15,903 nucleotides of DNA, taken from the NCBI GenBank assembly GCA_964388085.1, contig CAYLZW010000118.1, positions 1 to 15,903 of the forward strand, in the 5' to 3' direction. The notes under the pieces were generated by a model, which did no database searches, was not told where the DNA came from, and was given only the letters and a program-made list of their open reading frames with translations. Position numbers and translations under genes: made by a program. Below, one piece after another: positions 1 to 8,354 of the stretch (its first letter is position 1; each line of letters begins with the position of its first letter). This DNA is from CAYLZW01 sp964388085. GTDB taxonomy: Bacteria > Myxococcota > UBA727 > CAYLZW01.

Positions 1-1055
1 CCATCGAGCTCGCGGGCGGCGAGAAGGGCTCGAAGAAGCCCGTGCACCCGAACGATCACGTGAACCGCGCGCAGAGCACCAACGACAGCTTCCCGACGGC
101 GATGCACGTCGCCGCCGCGCTCGCGGTGCACGAAGACCTGCTGCCCGCCATCGCGCAGCTCGCGAGCACGCTCGAGGGAAAGGCGCGCGACTTCGCCGGC
201 ATCATCAAGATCGGGCGCACGCACCTGATGGACGCGACGCCGCTCACGCTCGGACAGGAGATCTCCGGCTGGGCGGCGCAGCTGCGCCACAGCGAGGAGG
301 GCGTGCGGGCCATCATGCCGCAGGTCTACAAGCTCGCGGCCGGGGGTACGGCGGTCGGCACGGGTCTGAACACACACCGCGACTACGCGCAGAGCATCGC
401 CGCCCGGCTGGCGCTGAAGACGAAGCTGCCCTTCGAGACGGCGCCGAACAAGTTCGCCTATCTGGGTGCGCACGACGCGTTGGTCGCGCTCTCGGGCACG
501 CTCAACACGATCGCCGCCGCCTTCATGAAGGTCGCCAACGACGTACGTTGGCTGGCGTCGGGCCCTCGCTGCGGCATCGGCGAGATCCGCATCCCCGAGA
601 ACGAGCCCGGCTCGTCGATCATGCCCGGCAAGGTGAACCCGACGCAGAGCGAAGCCGCGACCATGGCGTGCTGTCAGGTCATGGGGAACCACGTGGCGGC
701 GACCATCGCCGGCAGCCAGGGCAACTTCGAGCTCAACGTCTACAAGCCCGTCATCATCCACAACCTGCTGCACTCGATCCGGCTCCTCGCCGACAGCATG
801 CGCTCGTTCGACGAGCACTGTGCGCGAGGCATCGAGGCGGACCCGGCCCGCATCGACGAGCTGATGCACCGCTCGCTCATGCTCGTGACCGCGCTCAACC
901 CACACATCGGCTACGACAACGCCGCCAAGATCGCGAAGAAGGCGCACGCCGAGGGCAGCACGCTGCTCGAGGCAGGCAAGGCGCTCGGTCTGCTCGACGA
1001 CGCCAAGTTCAAGGAGTGGGTGCGCCCCGCGGAAATGATCGGGCCGAAGGGCTGA
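1..1055 (+). CDS. fumC: Class II fumarate hydratase (fumarase C), 5'-truncated by window edge
   Basis: This enzyme interconverts fumarate and L-malate in the TCA cycle as a cytosolic, iron-independent homotetramer. The reading frame is open from base 3, so about 350 residues are visible. Roughly 115 N-terminal residues lie outside, judging from the usual length of about 465. Visible family blocks, in order: HPNDHVN and STNDSFPTAMH (substrate-contacting region); GRTHLMDATPLTLGQE, with the histidine of the active-site His-Glu pair; GGTAVGTGLN; WLASGPRCGIGEI; the lyase-superfamily signature GSSIMPGKVNPTQ, with the catalytic serine loop; and a C-terminal LVTALNPHIGYDNAAKIAKK block. Identity to remembered E. 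coli FumC is high throughout and no block is broken. The stop is TGA at 1053-1055. The next gene starts 110 bases downstream and is unrelated, so no operon is implied. Aspartase and argininosuccinate lyase share the fold, but the block sequences fit FumC specifically. Confidence 0.97.
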   Translation, partial: IELAGGEKGSKKPVHPNDHVNRAQSTNDSFPTAMHVAAALAVHEDLLPAIAQLASTLEGKARDFAGIIKIGRTHLMDATPLTLGQEISGWAAQLRHSEEGVRAIMPQVYKLAAGGTAVGTGLNTHRDYAQSIAARLALKTKLPFETAPNKFAYLGAHDALVALSGTLNTIAAAFMKVANDVRWLASGPRCGIGEIRIPENEPGSSIMPGKVNPTQSEAATMACCQVMGNHVAATIAGSQGNFELNVYKPVIIHNLLHSIRLLADSMRSFDEHCARGIEADPARIDELMHRSLMLVTALNPHIGYDNAAKIAKKAHAEGSTLLEAGKALGLLDDAKFKEWVRPAEMIGPKG

Positions 1056-1165
1056 CGGCGGCCGCTTCGACTCGAAGAGGTCATTCGCGGCCCTCCGCTT
1101 GAGCGCCCCTCCCGGGCGGCGGTAGCTTCCGAAGCTCGGACCTTCCTGTCCGCGCTGGGGGCCTC
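1056..1165. other. Intergenic gap with four small inverted repeats
   Basis: This 110-base gap lies between fumC and the large lipoprotein gene and holds four small dyads. They are CTTCGA/TCGAAG at 1065-1077, CGCCC/GGGCG at 1104-1118 with a 5-base loop, AGCTTC/GAAGCT at 1124-1136, and CGGAC/GTCCG at 1137-1152 with a 6-base loop. The first two could act as a fumC terminator, but no T-run follows either. The third is a near-perfect palindrome 30 bases before the lipoprotein start and could be an operator. Short stems arise easily in GC-rich DNA, so function is uncertain. I see no convincing -35/-10 pair. Confidence 0.4.
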
Positions 1166-4100
1166 ATGCGACTTGGGTTGTGCATCTCGCTCGCGACTTG
1201 CGTGCTCGCGCTCGGCTGTCCGGTCACCGAGACGCCGCCCCTGCGCGGGGTGCCGGTCGGCACCGTGGTCGGCGAGGTGTTCGTCACCACCGACGGCGGC
1301 GACGTCGCGTCCGTCGCTGGCGCCGAGGTCGCCATCTACGGCACGCCCGCGAGCGCCACCTCGGAGGCCGGCAAGCAGTTCGTGCTCGGCGGCGTCCCGG
1401 TTGGCACGCACACCGTCGTCATCGACCACCCGGGCCTCGGTCGCGCGGCGCGCTTCGAGGTCGAGGTCAGCGAGCCCTTCCAGACCGTCACCTTGCGCGA
1501 GCAGGACACCACGCTCGGCGCGGCGGCGACGCTGAGCGGCAGCGTCAACGTGGCGGGCGAGAGCCCCGTCGGCACCATCGTCTACCTGGTCGGCGGCAAC
1601 GGCAGGCAGCAGGCGCCGGTCGGGGACGACGGCAGCTACCTCCTGGGCGGCCTGCCCCGCGGCGCCGCGCAGATCGCGTTCTCGAAGCAGGGCTTCGAGA
1701 CCAAGCTGCTCGATGTCGATCTGACGGAGGGCGAGAACGAAGCCGAGACGGTCTCGCTGGCGACGTCGAGCGCGGGGGACCTCTGCTTCGGCAGCAGCGT
1801 CCGGCTCGTCGGCACCGAGGAAGCGCAGCACCAGGGCATCGCCGTGCTGCTGAACGGCGGCGAGCAGGTCGTGTCGACGACGATGGGGGGAAACTACCGC
1901 TTCTGTGATCTCTCGCCGGGCCTCTACTCGGTGAAGGCGCAGGCGCCCGGCTACCGGAGCATGGAGCTGCCGCAGGTGGCGCTCGACGCCGACGGCGACG
2001 CGCACGGGCTCGTGCCCGCCTACCTGAGCCCCGGCAACGACGAGCGCGATCTGCCCGAGGCGGCCGACGATCGAGACTTCACGGTCGAGATCGTCGCGCC
2101 CGTCGCCGGCGCGCAGTTCGAGGTGGGCAGCGACGTCACCCTCAGCGCGCTCGCGCAAGACGACGGCGCCGTGCTGCCCGCGAGCGCCGTCACCTGGTCG
2201 CGGCAGGCCATCGTCGAGCCGCTGCCGCCGGCCACCACCATCGGCAGCGGCGACGTGATCGTCACCAGCGATCTCGTCGTCGGGCAGCACCGCCTGCGCG
2301 CGACGGCCGTCACGCCCGACGGCCGCTCGAAGGTGGCCGAGCGCGTCGTCACGATCACCCCCTTCGACTATGGCCTGAGCGCACACATCGACTTCGTGCT
2401 GCCGAGCGAGCCGGAGCGCTATGAGGGCGTCGCGCTGCGCTTCGAGGGAGACGCCAGCGTGCGGCAGGGCTTCAGCGTCGAGGACAGCGAGCTCGGCTGG
2501 AGCGCGACACCCATCGACGATCCCGCCGCGACCCCCGTGGTGCTCGGCAGCGGCCGCGTCGTCACGAGCGACGCGCTCGACGCGGGCACTTGGCGGGTCG
2601 CGCTCACCGTGACGCTCGATGGTGGCGTCGCCGTGGCCAGCGCCGAGACCGTGGTCACCGTGCTGCCCGTCTCGGTGACCTTCGCCCCGGAGCCGACCTT
2701 CGGCGCGCAGGTCGGCCGCAACGTCACCGACCTCACCGACAGCGACGGCGAGGTCGTCGGCATCCAGTTCGACATGTTCCAGGGTGAGCCGGTGCAGGTG
2801 GGCCTCATCGTCGACCATCCGCTCGAGGGCGATCTGGGCGCGCGAGCCGAGTGGCAGAGCGACACCGCCTTCGCCTTCCGCGGCGCGAGCCCCGAGCTCG
2901 CCGAGCTCCCCGTGGGTGTACACACGTTCACGGTCAGCGTCGTGGACGACGCGGGCAACAGCGCCGAGTGGACGGTCGTGGCCCGCGTGCAGGCGTTCGC
3001 GTTCAGCGCCGGCGTGATCGCGCCCCGGCTGGTGGGCACGCAGCCGGCGGCGCAGGATCCGCCGCCCTACTTCAGCGACTTCGGCCTGCCGCTGCGCGCG
3101 ACCTTCTCGCACTCCTATCAGGCCGGCTTCCGCAGCACGCAGGTGCGCTGGTACCGCGTCTTCGACGACGACAACAACGCCAGCACGCCGGACGTCCGTG
3201 AGCACGTCGCGAGCGGCCTCGTCACGCGCAGCTACGCGCTGCCCCCCGGCGCGGGCGTGTTGCAGCTCGAGATCACCGACGACGCGGGCAACGTGGCCAC
3301 CGCCCTCACGCAGTACGTGCTGCAGGAGGTCAGCTTCAGCGCGAGCCTCGTGAGCCCGCAGGTCGGGACCAACCTCCTCGAGGGCGAGAGCGTGCAGGCG
3401 TCGCTCAGCTACACCCACAACCTGGTCGGCAACGGCATCAGCGAGAGCGATCTCTCGGTGCGCTACCTCTCGAGCATCAACGGGCTGCTCACGAGCACGA
3501 CGGGCGCGAACGAATTCACGGTCACGGACCAGCCCGTGTTCGACAGCCTCAGCTTCGGCACGCACACCTTCACGGCCAGCGTCGACGATGGGCACGGACG
3601 CATCGCGCAGAGTCGCCGGCAGCTCGTCGTGCGCACGCCGGGAGTGCAGGCGGCGCTGGTGACGCCCTTCGACGGCGTCGTGCTGTTCCCGAACGTGACC
3701 GCGCTGAACCTGCAAGTGAACGCCTCGCACGACCTCGCCGTCGCGCCGCTCTACAGCTGGAAGCTCGACGACAACGAGCTCGACGCGGGCTACGACGACT
3801 ACGGCAGCGACCCGAGCTCCGCTGCGCGCACGACGCTGAACCTCGGCACCTTCACGCCGGGCAGCGGCGCCTTCGGAGACAGCGCGGCCTGGAGCGAGGG
3901 CGCGCACGTGCTCGAGTTCTTCATGCGCCTGCCCGAGATCGACGCGCAGTACGGCGGCGCCTGCGTGAACGTGCCGCAGAAGGCCGTCTGCATCCGCGTC
4001 AGCGTCGTCGTGGCCGGCGCCGACCCCGATGTGTGCACGGGCGTCAGCGTCCGAGACGTGGTCGGGCCGGTAGAGGTGTGGAGCGGCGTCAAGCGCCTCA

Positions 4101-6940
4101 ACTGCGAGGTCCAGATCGAGTCCGGCAGCAAGCTGCAGATCCAACCGGGCACGCGCGTCATCGTCGAGCCGAGCACCGCCTACCGGCTGAGAGCGAACGG
4201 CGGCGAGCTCGTCATCGGTGACCCGACCGGCGCGAACACGGATCCGGTCGTGTTCGAGGTGCAGGGCAGCGCGGCCGGCTACGGCAAGTGGGGGGGCGTC
4301 TATCTGCAGCCGGCGACGGCCGGCACATCGCTGCTGGTCGAGCTGCACAACGTCGTCCTGCGGCACGCCAGCACCGCGATCAGCCCCTACTCGTACGGCT
4401 ACGGGGGCAGCCAGCACGTGGTGCGCATGAAGAACGTGACCATCGAGAAGGCCAGCGACGGCATGCGCGACTTCTGCCCCGACGTGTTCGAGAACGTCGT
4501 CTTCCGGGACATCGCCGATGACGCCATCGACGAGGCGGCCGCGAAGAACTGCGCCTTCGAGCGCACCTGGTCGTCCTTCACGATCGAGGGCGCGCGCACC
4601 GGCATCCATCTGCGCGGCGCCGGCAACGTGCTGCTCGACGGGGTCACCCTGAGCGGCGTCTCCGAGGACGGCGTGTTCGTCGACACCGGCTACCTGAGCG
4701 GGCTCACCGTACGCGACTCGCGCTTCTCCGGCATCGGCAGCGACGCCAACGCGCACGCCGCCATCGAGGTGCGCGGCTGTGAGCCCGTGACGGTGCTGGA
4801 CAGCGTGTTCGCGGACAACGCCACGGGCATCCGCAAGGGCTTGACCTGCAACGACACGACGCTCGACCAGACAGCGCGGCTCGTCGTCGCGCGCTCTTTG
4901 TTCACGGGGAACACACGGGCCATCTACGACGAGAGCGAGACCAACCGCGCCGCCGAGGTGCACCTGTCCTCGTTCGAGCAGAACGCCACCGACCTCTATC
5001 TGCTCGGGCTCAGCGAGGACGTGCAGGCGCAGGGCAACTTCATGGGCGCGGCCGGCGACGTGTCGAGCCCCACGGGAGCGCTGCTCGCGAGCCCCGTCGG
5101 CCGCATGCCGAACCTGCCGCGCGTGTACGACTACCGGGACGCGCCGACCAGCGTCGGTGTCATCGCGCGCGCCGACAACCCGCTGTCCGTGCGTCCGAGC
5201 ACCGTCGCCGATCTGCCGCTCGCCTATCTCAAGGAGCCCGAGCGCTCCTCGCGCTACAACGTCGTCGTCGACGGCGGCTGCGTCCCGCTGGAGGTCGGCG
5301 CGCCCGACGCCGAGCTCGAGGTGCTGCAGCCGGGGCAGACGCCGGCGGATCCGGCGGACCCGAGCGCCCCGGACGTGAGCTGCGCGCTCTATTTGCTCGA
5401 CGACGCCGCCGCGCCGAACGGGAGCCGCACGCAGGTCGGCGCCGACGCCGACGGCTGCCTCAGCGCGCCGCTCGACGAGGGAGAGCACGCGCTGCTGCTC
5501 GAGTGCAGCGTGACCGCGTCCGGCCGCGTCGATCAGCACGTGGTCGAATTCCTGGTCGACAACACGAGCTTCCAGGGCCGCCTGCGCCGACCGCTCACGT
5601 CGTGGAGCGGCGCGCTGACCCTGTCCGGCGACGTCATCGTCCCCGCCGGCCGTCAGCTCGTCATCGCGCCCGACGCCGTCATCTCGGCGCGCGGCGCGGA
5701 CGAGCTGCGCTATGGCCGCTACCCGAGCGTGGCTTCTGGCATCGACGACGCAGCCAACAGCGGCTTCGGCAAGCGCAGCCTCGTCGAGATCTATGTGGAC
5801 GGCAGCCTCGCCATCGGCGACGCGGCCGCCACCGGCCGCGCGGTGCTGCAAGGCGACGCCATCGTGCAGGCCAAGGGCATCTGGGGCGGCCTGCGCGTCT
5901 GGGCCGGTGGCTCGCTCGACGTCGAGAACGCACAGCTCACGGGCGCCCGCACCGCCGTGCACGGCTACATGGACCTCGACCCGAACACCGCGCCGGACAT
6001 CCACCTGAGCGATGTGATCGCGACGGACGTCGAGGTGTTCGTGCAGGGCGTGTGTCCACGCACCATGACCGGCCTCGCCGTCGAGCGCGCTACCCAGCCC
6101 ATGAAGGCGGCGTTCTGCGCGGACAGCTTCACGCTGGCGAGCTCGACGTTCCTGAGCGTGGGGAACACGAGCTCGAACCACCGGCTGTTCGAGCTCGACA
6201 CCTACCCTGGCGTGGCCACCAGCCTGCAGGTCCTCGTCGACGGTGTCGTCGTCGACCGCGGCGTGGGCACGCGGGCGAACACCGTCGTTCACCTCGAGAG
6301 CAGCGACTTCACCTCGCTCATCGTGCGCGACAGCGACTTCTACGACGTGCGCGCGCTCTACGAGATGGACCTCGCCGACACGGCGCCCGCCTACACGGTC
6401 TCGCTCGAGGGCATCAGCGTGGAGAACTTCCAGTACATCCACGGCACGCTATACGAAGAGCCCGACTCCATCAGCGTCGACGGCAGCCTGTTCACGAACG
6501 GCTTCACCATCTTCGAGACCAGCCGGCAGGGGCGCCAGATGAGCTTCACCAACAACCGCACCCTCGACGTCGAGTACGCCTTCCGCGACATGCGCTTCTC
6601 GACCGACTTCGCGCTGCTCACCGCGACGGGCAACCAGTTCGAGAACGCCACGCGCGTGTTCTGGTTCCGCCCCGAGGGGACGAGCGGCACCGACTACCAG
6701 CCGACGCTCACCGGCAACAACTTCGTCGGCACCGTCGACGCTGTCATGCGCGTGGATCTCAACAGCGGCCGCACGCTCAGCGCCGACATGACCGGCAACT
6801 GGTGGGGTACGGCGGACGCGAGCGCCATCCGCGCGCTCATCACCGACCCGCAGACGCCGACGGGTGCGCCGGCCTACGAGCAGGGGCGGACGAACTTCAC
6901 CGGCTACGCCTCGACGGCGCTCGGCCTCTCGACGCCCTGA
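1166..6940 (+). CDS. Giant modular surface lipoprotein: regulatory-like domains, Ig-like repeats, two beta-helix modules
   Basis: Probably an outer-membrane-anchored or cell-surface protein; the ligand is unknown. The N-terminus is a short lipoprotein signal ending LALG-C18. Residues about 32-298 hold three carboxypeptidase-regulatory-like beta-sandwiches with the recurring pattern G-x-Y-x-L then LPxG then a glycine-tyrosine or glycine-phenylalanine end. Residues about 305-955 hold about six Ig/PKD-like repeats, several ending in a DDAGN-type turn. Two right-handed beta-helix modules follow. One starts near residue 972 (KLQIQPGTRV cap, then KWGGVYL). The other starts near 1479 (QLVIAPDAVI cap, then IWGGLRV). 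A seventh Ig-like stretch at about 1372-1470 separates them. The C-terminus carries TGNWWGT near 1876, common at the end of beta-helix domains. Cysteines recur in the C-terminal half and may form disulfides. No protease or lyase active site is recognisable. The start ATG has a weak GGGGG four bases upstream. The lipobox supports this start. Confidence 0.9.
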   Translation: MRLGLCISLATCVLALGCPVTETPPLRGVPVGTVVGEVFVTTDGGDVASVAGAEVAIYGTPASATSEAGKQFVLGGVPVGTHTVVIDHPGLGRAARFEVEVSEPFQTVTLREQDTTLGAAATLSGSVNVAGESPVGTIVYLVGGNGRQQAPVGDDGSYLLGGLPRGAAQIAFSKQGFETKLLDVDLTEGENEAETVSLATSSAGDLCFGSSVRLVGTEEAQHQGIAVLLNGGEQVVSTTMGGNYRFCDLSPGLYSVKAQAPGYRSMELPQVALDADGDAHGLVPAYLSPGNDERDLPEAADDRDFTVEIVAPVAGAQFEVGSDVTLSALAQDDGAVLPASAVTWSRQAIVEPLPPATTIGSGDVIVTSDLVVGQHRLRATAVTPDGRSKVAERVVTITPFDYGLSAHIDFVLPSEPERYEGVALRFEGDASVRQGFSVEDSELGWSATPIDDPAATPVVLGSGRVVTSDALDAGTWRVALTVTLDGGVAVASAETVVTVLPVSVTFAPEPTFGAQVGRNVTDLTDSDGEVVGIQFDMFQGEPVQVGLIVDHPLEGDLGARAEWQSDTAFAFRGASPELAELPVGVHTFTVSVVDDAGNSAEWTVVARVQAFAFSAGVIAPRLVGTQPAAQDPPPYFSDFGLPLRATFSHSYQAGFRSTQVRWYRVFDDDNNASTPDVREHVASGLVTRSYALPPGAGVLQLEITDDAGNVATALTQYVLQEVSFSASLVSPQVGTNLLEGESVQASLSYTHNLVGNGISESDLSVRYLSSINGLLTSTTGANEFTVTDQPVFDSLSFGTHTFTASVDDGHGRIAQSRRQLVVRTPGVQAALVTPFDGVVLFPNVTALNLQVNASHDLAVAPLYSWKLDDNELDAGYDDYGSDPSSAARTTLNLGTFTPGSGAFGDSAAWSEGAHVLEFFMRLPEIDAQYGGACVNVPQKAVCIRVSVVVAGADPDVCTGVSVRDVVGPVEVWSGVKRLNCEVQIESGSKLQIQPGTRVIVEPSTAYRLRANGGELVIGDPTGANTDPVVFEVQGSAAGYGKWGGVYLQPATAGTSLLVELHNVVLRHASTAISPYSYGYGGSQHVVRMKNVTIEKASDGMRDFCPDVFENVVFRDIADDAIDEAAAKNCAFERTWSSFTIEGARTGIHLRGAGNVLLDGVTLSGVSEDGVFVDTGYLSGLTVRDSRFSGIGSDANAHAAIEVRGCEPVTVLDSVFADNATGIRKGLTCNDTTLDQTARLVVARSLFTGNTRAIYDESETNRAAEVHLSSFEQNATDLYLLGLSEDVQAQGNFMGAAGDVSSPTGALLASPVGRMPNLPRVYDYRDAPTSVGVIARADNPLSVRPSTVADLPLAYLKEPERSSRYNVVVDGGCVPLEVGAPDAELEVLQPGQTPADPADPSAPDVSCALYLLDDAAAPNGSRTQVGADADGCLSAPLDEGEHALLLECSVTASGRVDQHVVEFLVDNTSFQGRLRRPLTSWSGALTLSGDVIVPAGRQLVIAPDAVISARGADELRYGRYPSVASGIDDAANSGFGKRSLVEIYVDGSLAIGDAAATGRAVLQGDAIVQAKGIWGGLRVWAGGSLDVENAQLTGARTAVHGYMDLDPNTAPDIHLSDVIATDVEVFVQGVCPRTMTGLAVERATQPMKAAFCADSFTLASSTFLSVGNTSSNHRLFELDTYPGVATSLQVLVDGVVVDRGVGTRANTVVHLESSDFTSLIVRDSDFYDVRALYEMDLADTAPAYTVSLEGISVENFQYIHGTLYEEPDSISVDGSLFTNGFTIFETSRQGRQMSFTNNRTLDVEYAFRDMRFSTDFALLTATGNQFENATRVFWFRPEGTSGTDYQPTLTGNNFVGTVDAVMRVDLNSGRTLSADMTGNWWGTADASAIRALITDPQTPTGAPAYEQGRTNFTGYASTALGLSTP

Positions 6941-6946
6941 GCGCCG
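6915..6946. terminator. Hairpin spanning the stop codon of the giant lipoprotein gene
   Basis: CGGCGCTC at 6915-6922 is perfectly complementary to GAGCGCCG at 6939-6946. A G-U and a G-C pair extend it to about 10 bp around a 12-base loop. It overlaps the TGA at 6938-6940. The convergent PEGA gene stops at 6958, leaving only 17 bases between the genes. It sits where transcripts from both sides should end, but neither strand has a T-run after it, so it is not a textbook intrinsic terminator. It may block read-through or stabilise mRNA 3' ends. Confidence 0.3.
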
Positions 6947-6957
6947 GGGCTCGCCCG

Positions 6958-8193
6958 CTACTCGACGAGTCCGTACTCGGCCGCGTAGGCGTCGTAACGG
7001 TCCGGATCGTCGCCGAAGATCCAGAAGTAGGCAGCCGTGGCCCCGGCGCCAACGGCGACGGCACCGGCCGCGATTCCGACGACGGAGAAGAGCTGCGCCA
7101 TGAACTGCGCGTCGTGAATCGGCCTCTCGAGCGCCGCGATCTCGTCGGCGTCACGCTCGGCGTTCAGTCCGCGCTCGAGGACCTCCTTCTGCACGGCCGC
7201 GTGGGTCTGTACTGCCTCCTGGTCCTTCAGGAACCAGCCGACGCCGAAGCCGACGCCGACGCCGGCCAGCGCGAGCGCGCCTCCCGTCGTGGTCCAGGCG
7301 AGCGTGCGGAACAGCTCGTTGCTGCTCTGGTAGTCGAGCAGGAAGTCGCGCGAAGGCCGCATGGCGACGTCGCGCGTCAGCGCGGCCGCGTTCTCGACCT
7401 TCAAGGTCTCCTGGTGTCGGATGAAGCCGCTCTTCGCCACCGTGAGCACGTGGTGTCCACCCGGCAGCGGGATGGTCGAGTCGATGGGGCTGACGCCGAT
7501 CTGCTGCCCGTCGATGAGGACGTCCGCGCCCTCCTCGCTGATGACGAGGGTGAGCTTGCCCTTCAGGTGCGCGAACAGCGGCGCGAGCACGAGCCTGGTG
7601 GCGTCCTTGGTCGCGGCCAAGATGTCGCCGCCGAAGTCGGACGCGCGCGTCTCTCGGCGTGCGGCGGCCGTCCCCTTGGAGACCTCGATGAGGCGCATCT
7701 GCACCGAGACGTCGCCGTCGTCGAGCTTGGTGACCACGGCGGCGACCAACCATTTGGCGCCCACCGCTTCGCCGAGCGAGGCCAGCGAGATCTGATCGGC
7801 GTCGGCGTCGAGCACGGCCAGGTCGCTCATCTGCCCGAAGATCTCGCGCACGTCGTCACGCGTGAAGGTGCTCAGGCCCTCGTCCTGCAGCGCCTGCGCG
7901 ATGGCCGACGAGATCGAGCGCTGCACCGCGTCGGGCATGTTCACCACGTGCGGGTCGACGACGTAAAAGCGCGGCCCGCTCGGCGCCTCATCGACCGACA
8001 CGATGGGCTCGATGGGCGTGATGGTGCTCTGCTCGGCCTCCACCGGCGGCACGTCCACCGGCGGAGCGTCCACGGGCGGAGCGACCACGGGCGGAGCCTC
8101 GGCGGGCGCGCTGTGCACGGGTGGAGCGGGGCTCGTTTCGGCCTGCGCGACGAACGCGAGCTGCGCGCTCACGATGAGGATGAATGGGGTCAT
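6958..8193 (-). CDS. PEGA-domain membrane protein with CsgG/FlgO-like N-domain
   Basis: Function unknown; likely an envelope protein. Its 411 residues start with a hydrophobic stretch ending AQA-E near residue 18. This is a possible signal peptide, though unusual in having no basic residue before the core. Residues about 23-52 are a Pro-rich linker of PPV/PPA repeats. Residues about 75-208 resemble the CsgG/FlgO/TolB-N alpha-beta fold: a strand, a long helix with a 'sr-D' turn (STFTRDDVREI), then GAKWLVAAVV and a VSVQMRLIEV strand. This assignment is by pattern only. Residues about 212-279 form a PEGA domain with ADVLIDGQQIGVSPI and the characteristic LPGGHHVLTVAKSGF. Two membrane helices at about 302-322 and 369-392 flank a charged helical segment. 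The start ATG has AGGGAGGG four bases upstream. Proteins joining a variable N-domain, PEGA and one or two C-terminal helices are common in myxobacteria. The gene converges on the lipoprotein gene and diverges from the membrane pair at 8355. Confidence 0.88.
   Translation of the reverse strand: MTPFILIVSAQLAFVAQAETSPAPPVHSAPAEAPPVVAPPVDAPPVDVPPVEAEQSTITPIEPIVSVDEAPSGPRFYVVDPHVVNMPDAVQRSISSAIAQALQDEGLSTFTRDDVREIFGQMSDLAVLDADADQISLASLGEAVGAKWLVAAVVTKLDDGDVSVQMRLIEVSKGTAAARRETRASDFGGDILAATKDATRLVLAPLFAHLKGKLTLVISEEGADVLIDGQQIGVSPIDSTIPLPGGHHVLTVAKSGFIRHQETLKVENAAALTRDVAMRPSRDFLLDYQSSNELFRTLAWTTTGGALALAGVGVGFGVGWFLKDQEAVQTHAAVQKEVLERGLNAERDADEIAALERPIHDAQFMAQLFSVVGIAAGAVAVGAGATAAYFWIFGDDPDRYDAYAAEYGLVE
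8045..8128. repeat. 15-bp in-frame tandem repeat encoding a Pro-rich linker
   Basis: About 5.6 copies of a 15-base unit resembling GGCGGAGCGTCCACG lie inside the PEGA gene. Units start at 8045, 8060, 8075, 8090, 8105 and 8120. Units 2 and 3 differ at one base; units 1, 4 and 5 are more diverged. On the coding (minus) strand each unit gives a pentapeptide of the type PPVDA, PPVVA or PPVDV, forming the extended linker between the signal peptide and the N-domain. The unit length keeps the frame, so copy number could vary without breaking the gene. Confidence 0.75.
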
Positions 8194-8354
8194 GACGCCC
8201 TCCCTCGAGGAAGCTACGTCCAGGCCGCGATCCGCCTCAAGCCCGGGCCACCGGCGGGGGTTTTGCCGTCGCGTTCTGTGTCCTACGGGAGGGTCGGTCT
8301 CCGCGCTCGCCAGGCGGCGAGGCTCCCGTTCGCCGGCTCGAGAGGGGTCAGACG
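8194..8354. promoter_or_regulatory. Divergent intergenic region with nested inverted repeats
   Basis: This 161-base gap separates divergent genes and must hold both promoters, although I cannot point to a convincing -35/-10 pair. Next to the right-hand gene, ACGGGAG (8285-8291) pairs with CTCCCGT (8323-8329). Inside that, CTCGCC (8306-8311) pairs with GGCGAG (8316-8321) around a 4-base loop. Together these would give a compact two-stem structure in the leader of the 8355 gene, ending 25 bases before its start. GAGGGG at 8342-8347 is the ribosome-binding site for the TTG at 8355. CCCTCCCT at 8198-8205 is the site for the minus-strand gene. Confidence 0.4.

Noticed and set aside
911..6442. A 1843-codon open frame on the minus strand, opposite the giant lipoprotein gene
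   Set aside because: Its product is a monotonous Arg/Ala/Val/Asp/His-rich sequence with no domain, and it mirrors the codon pattern of the plus-strand gene, which has clear domains and a lipoprotein signal. Long antisense frames are expected in high-GC DNA.
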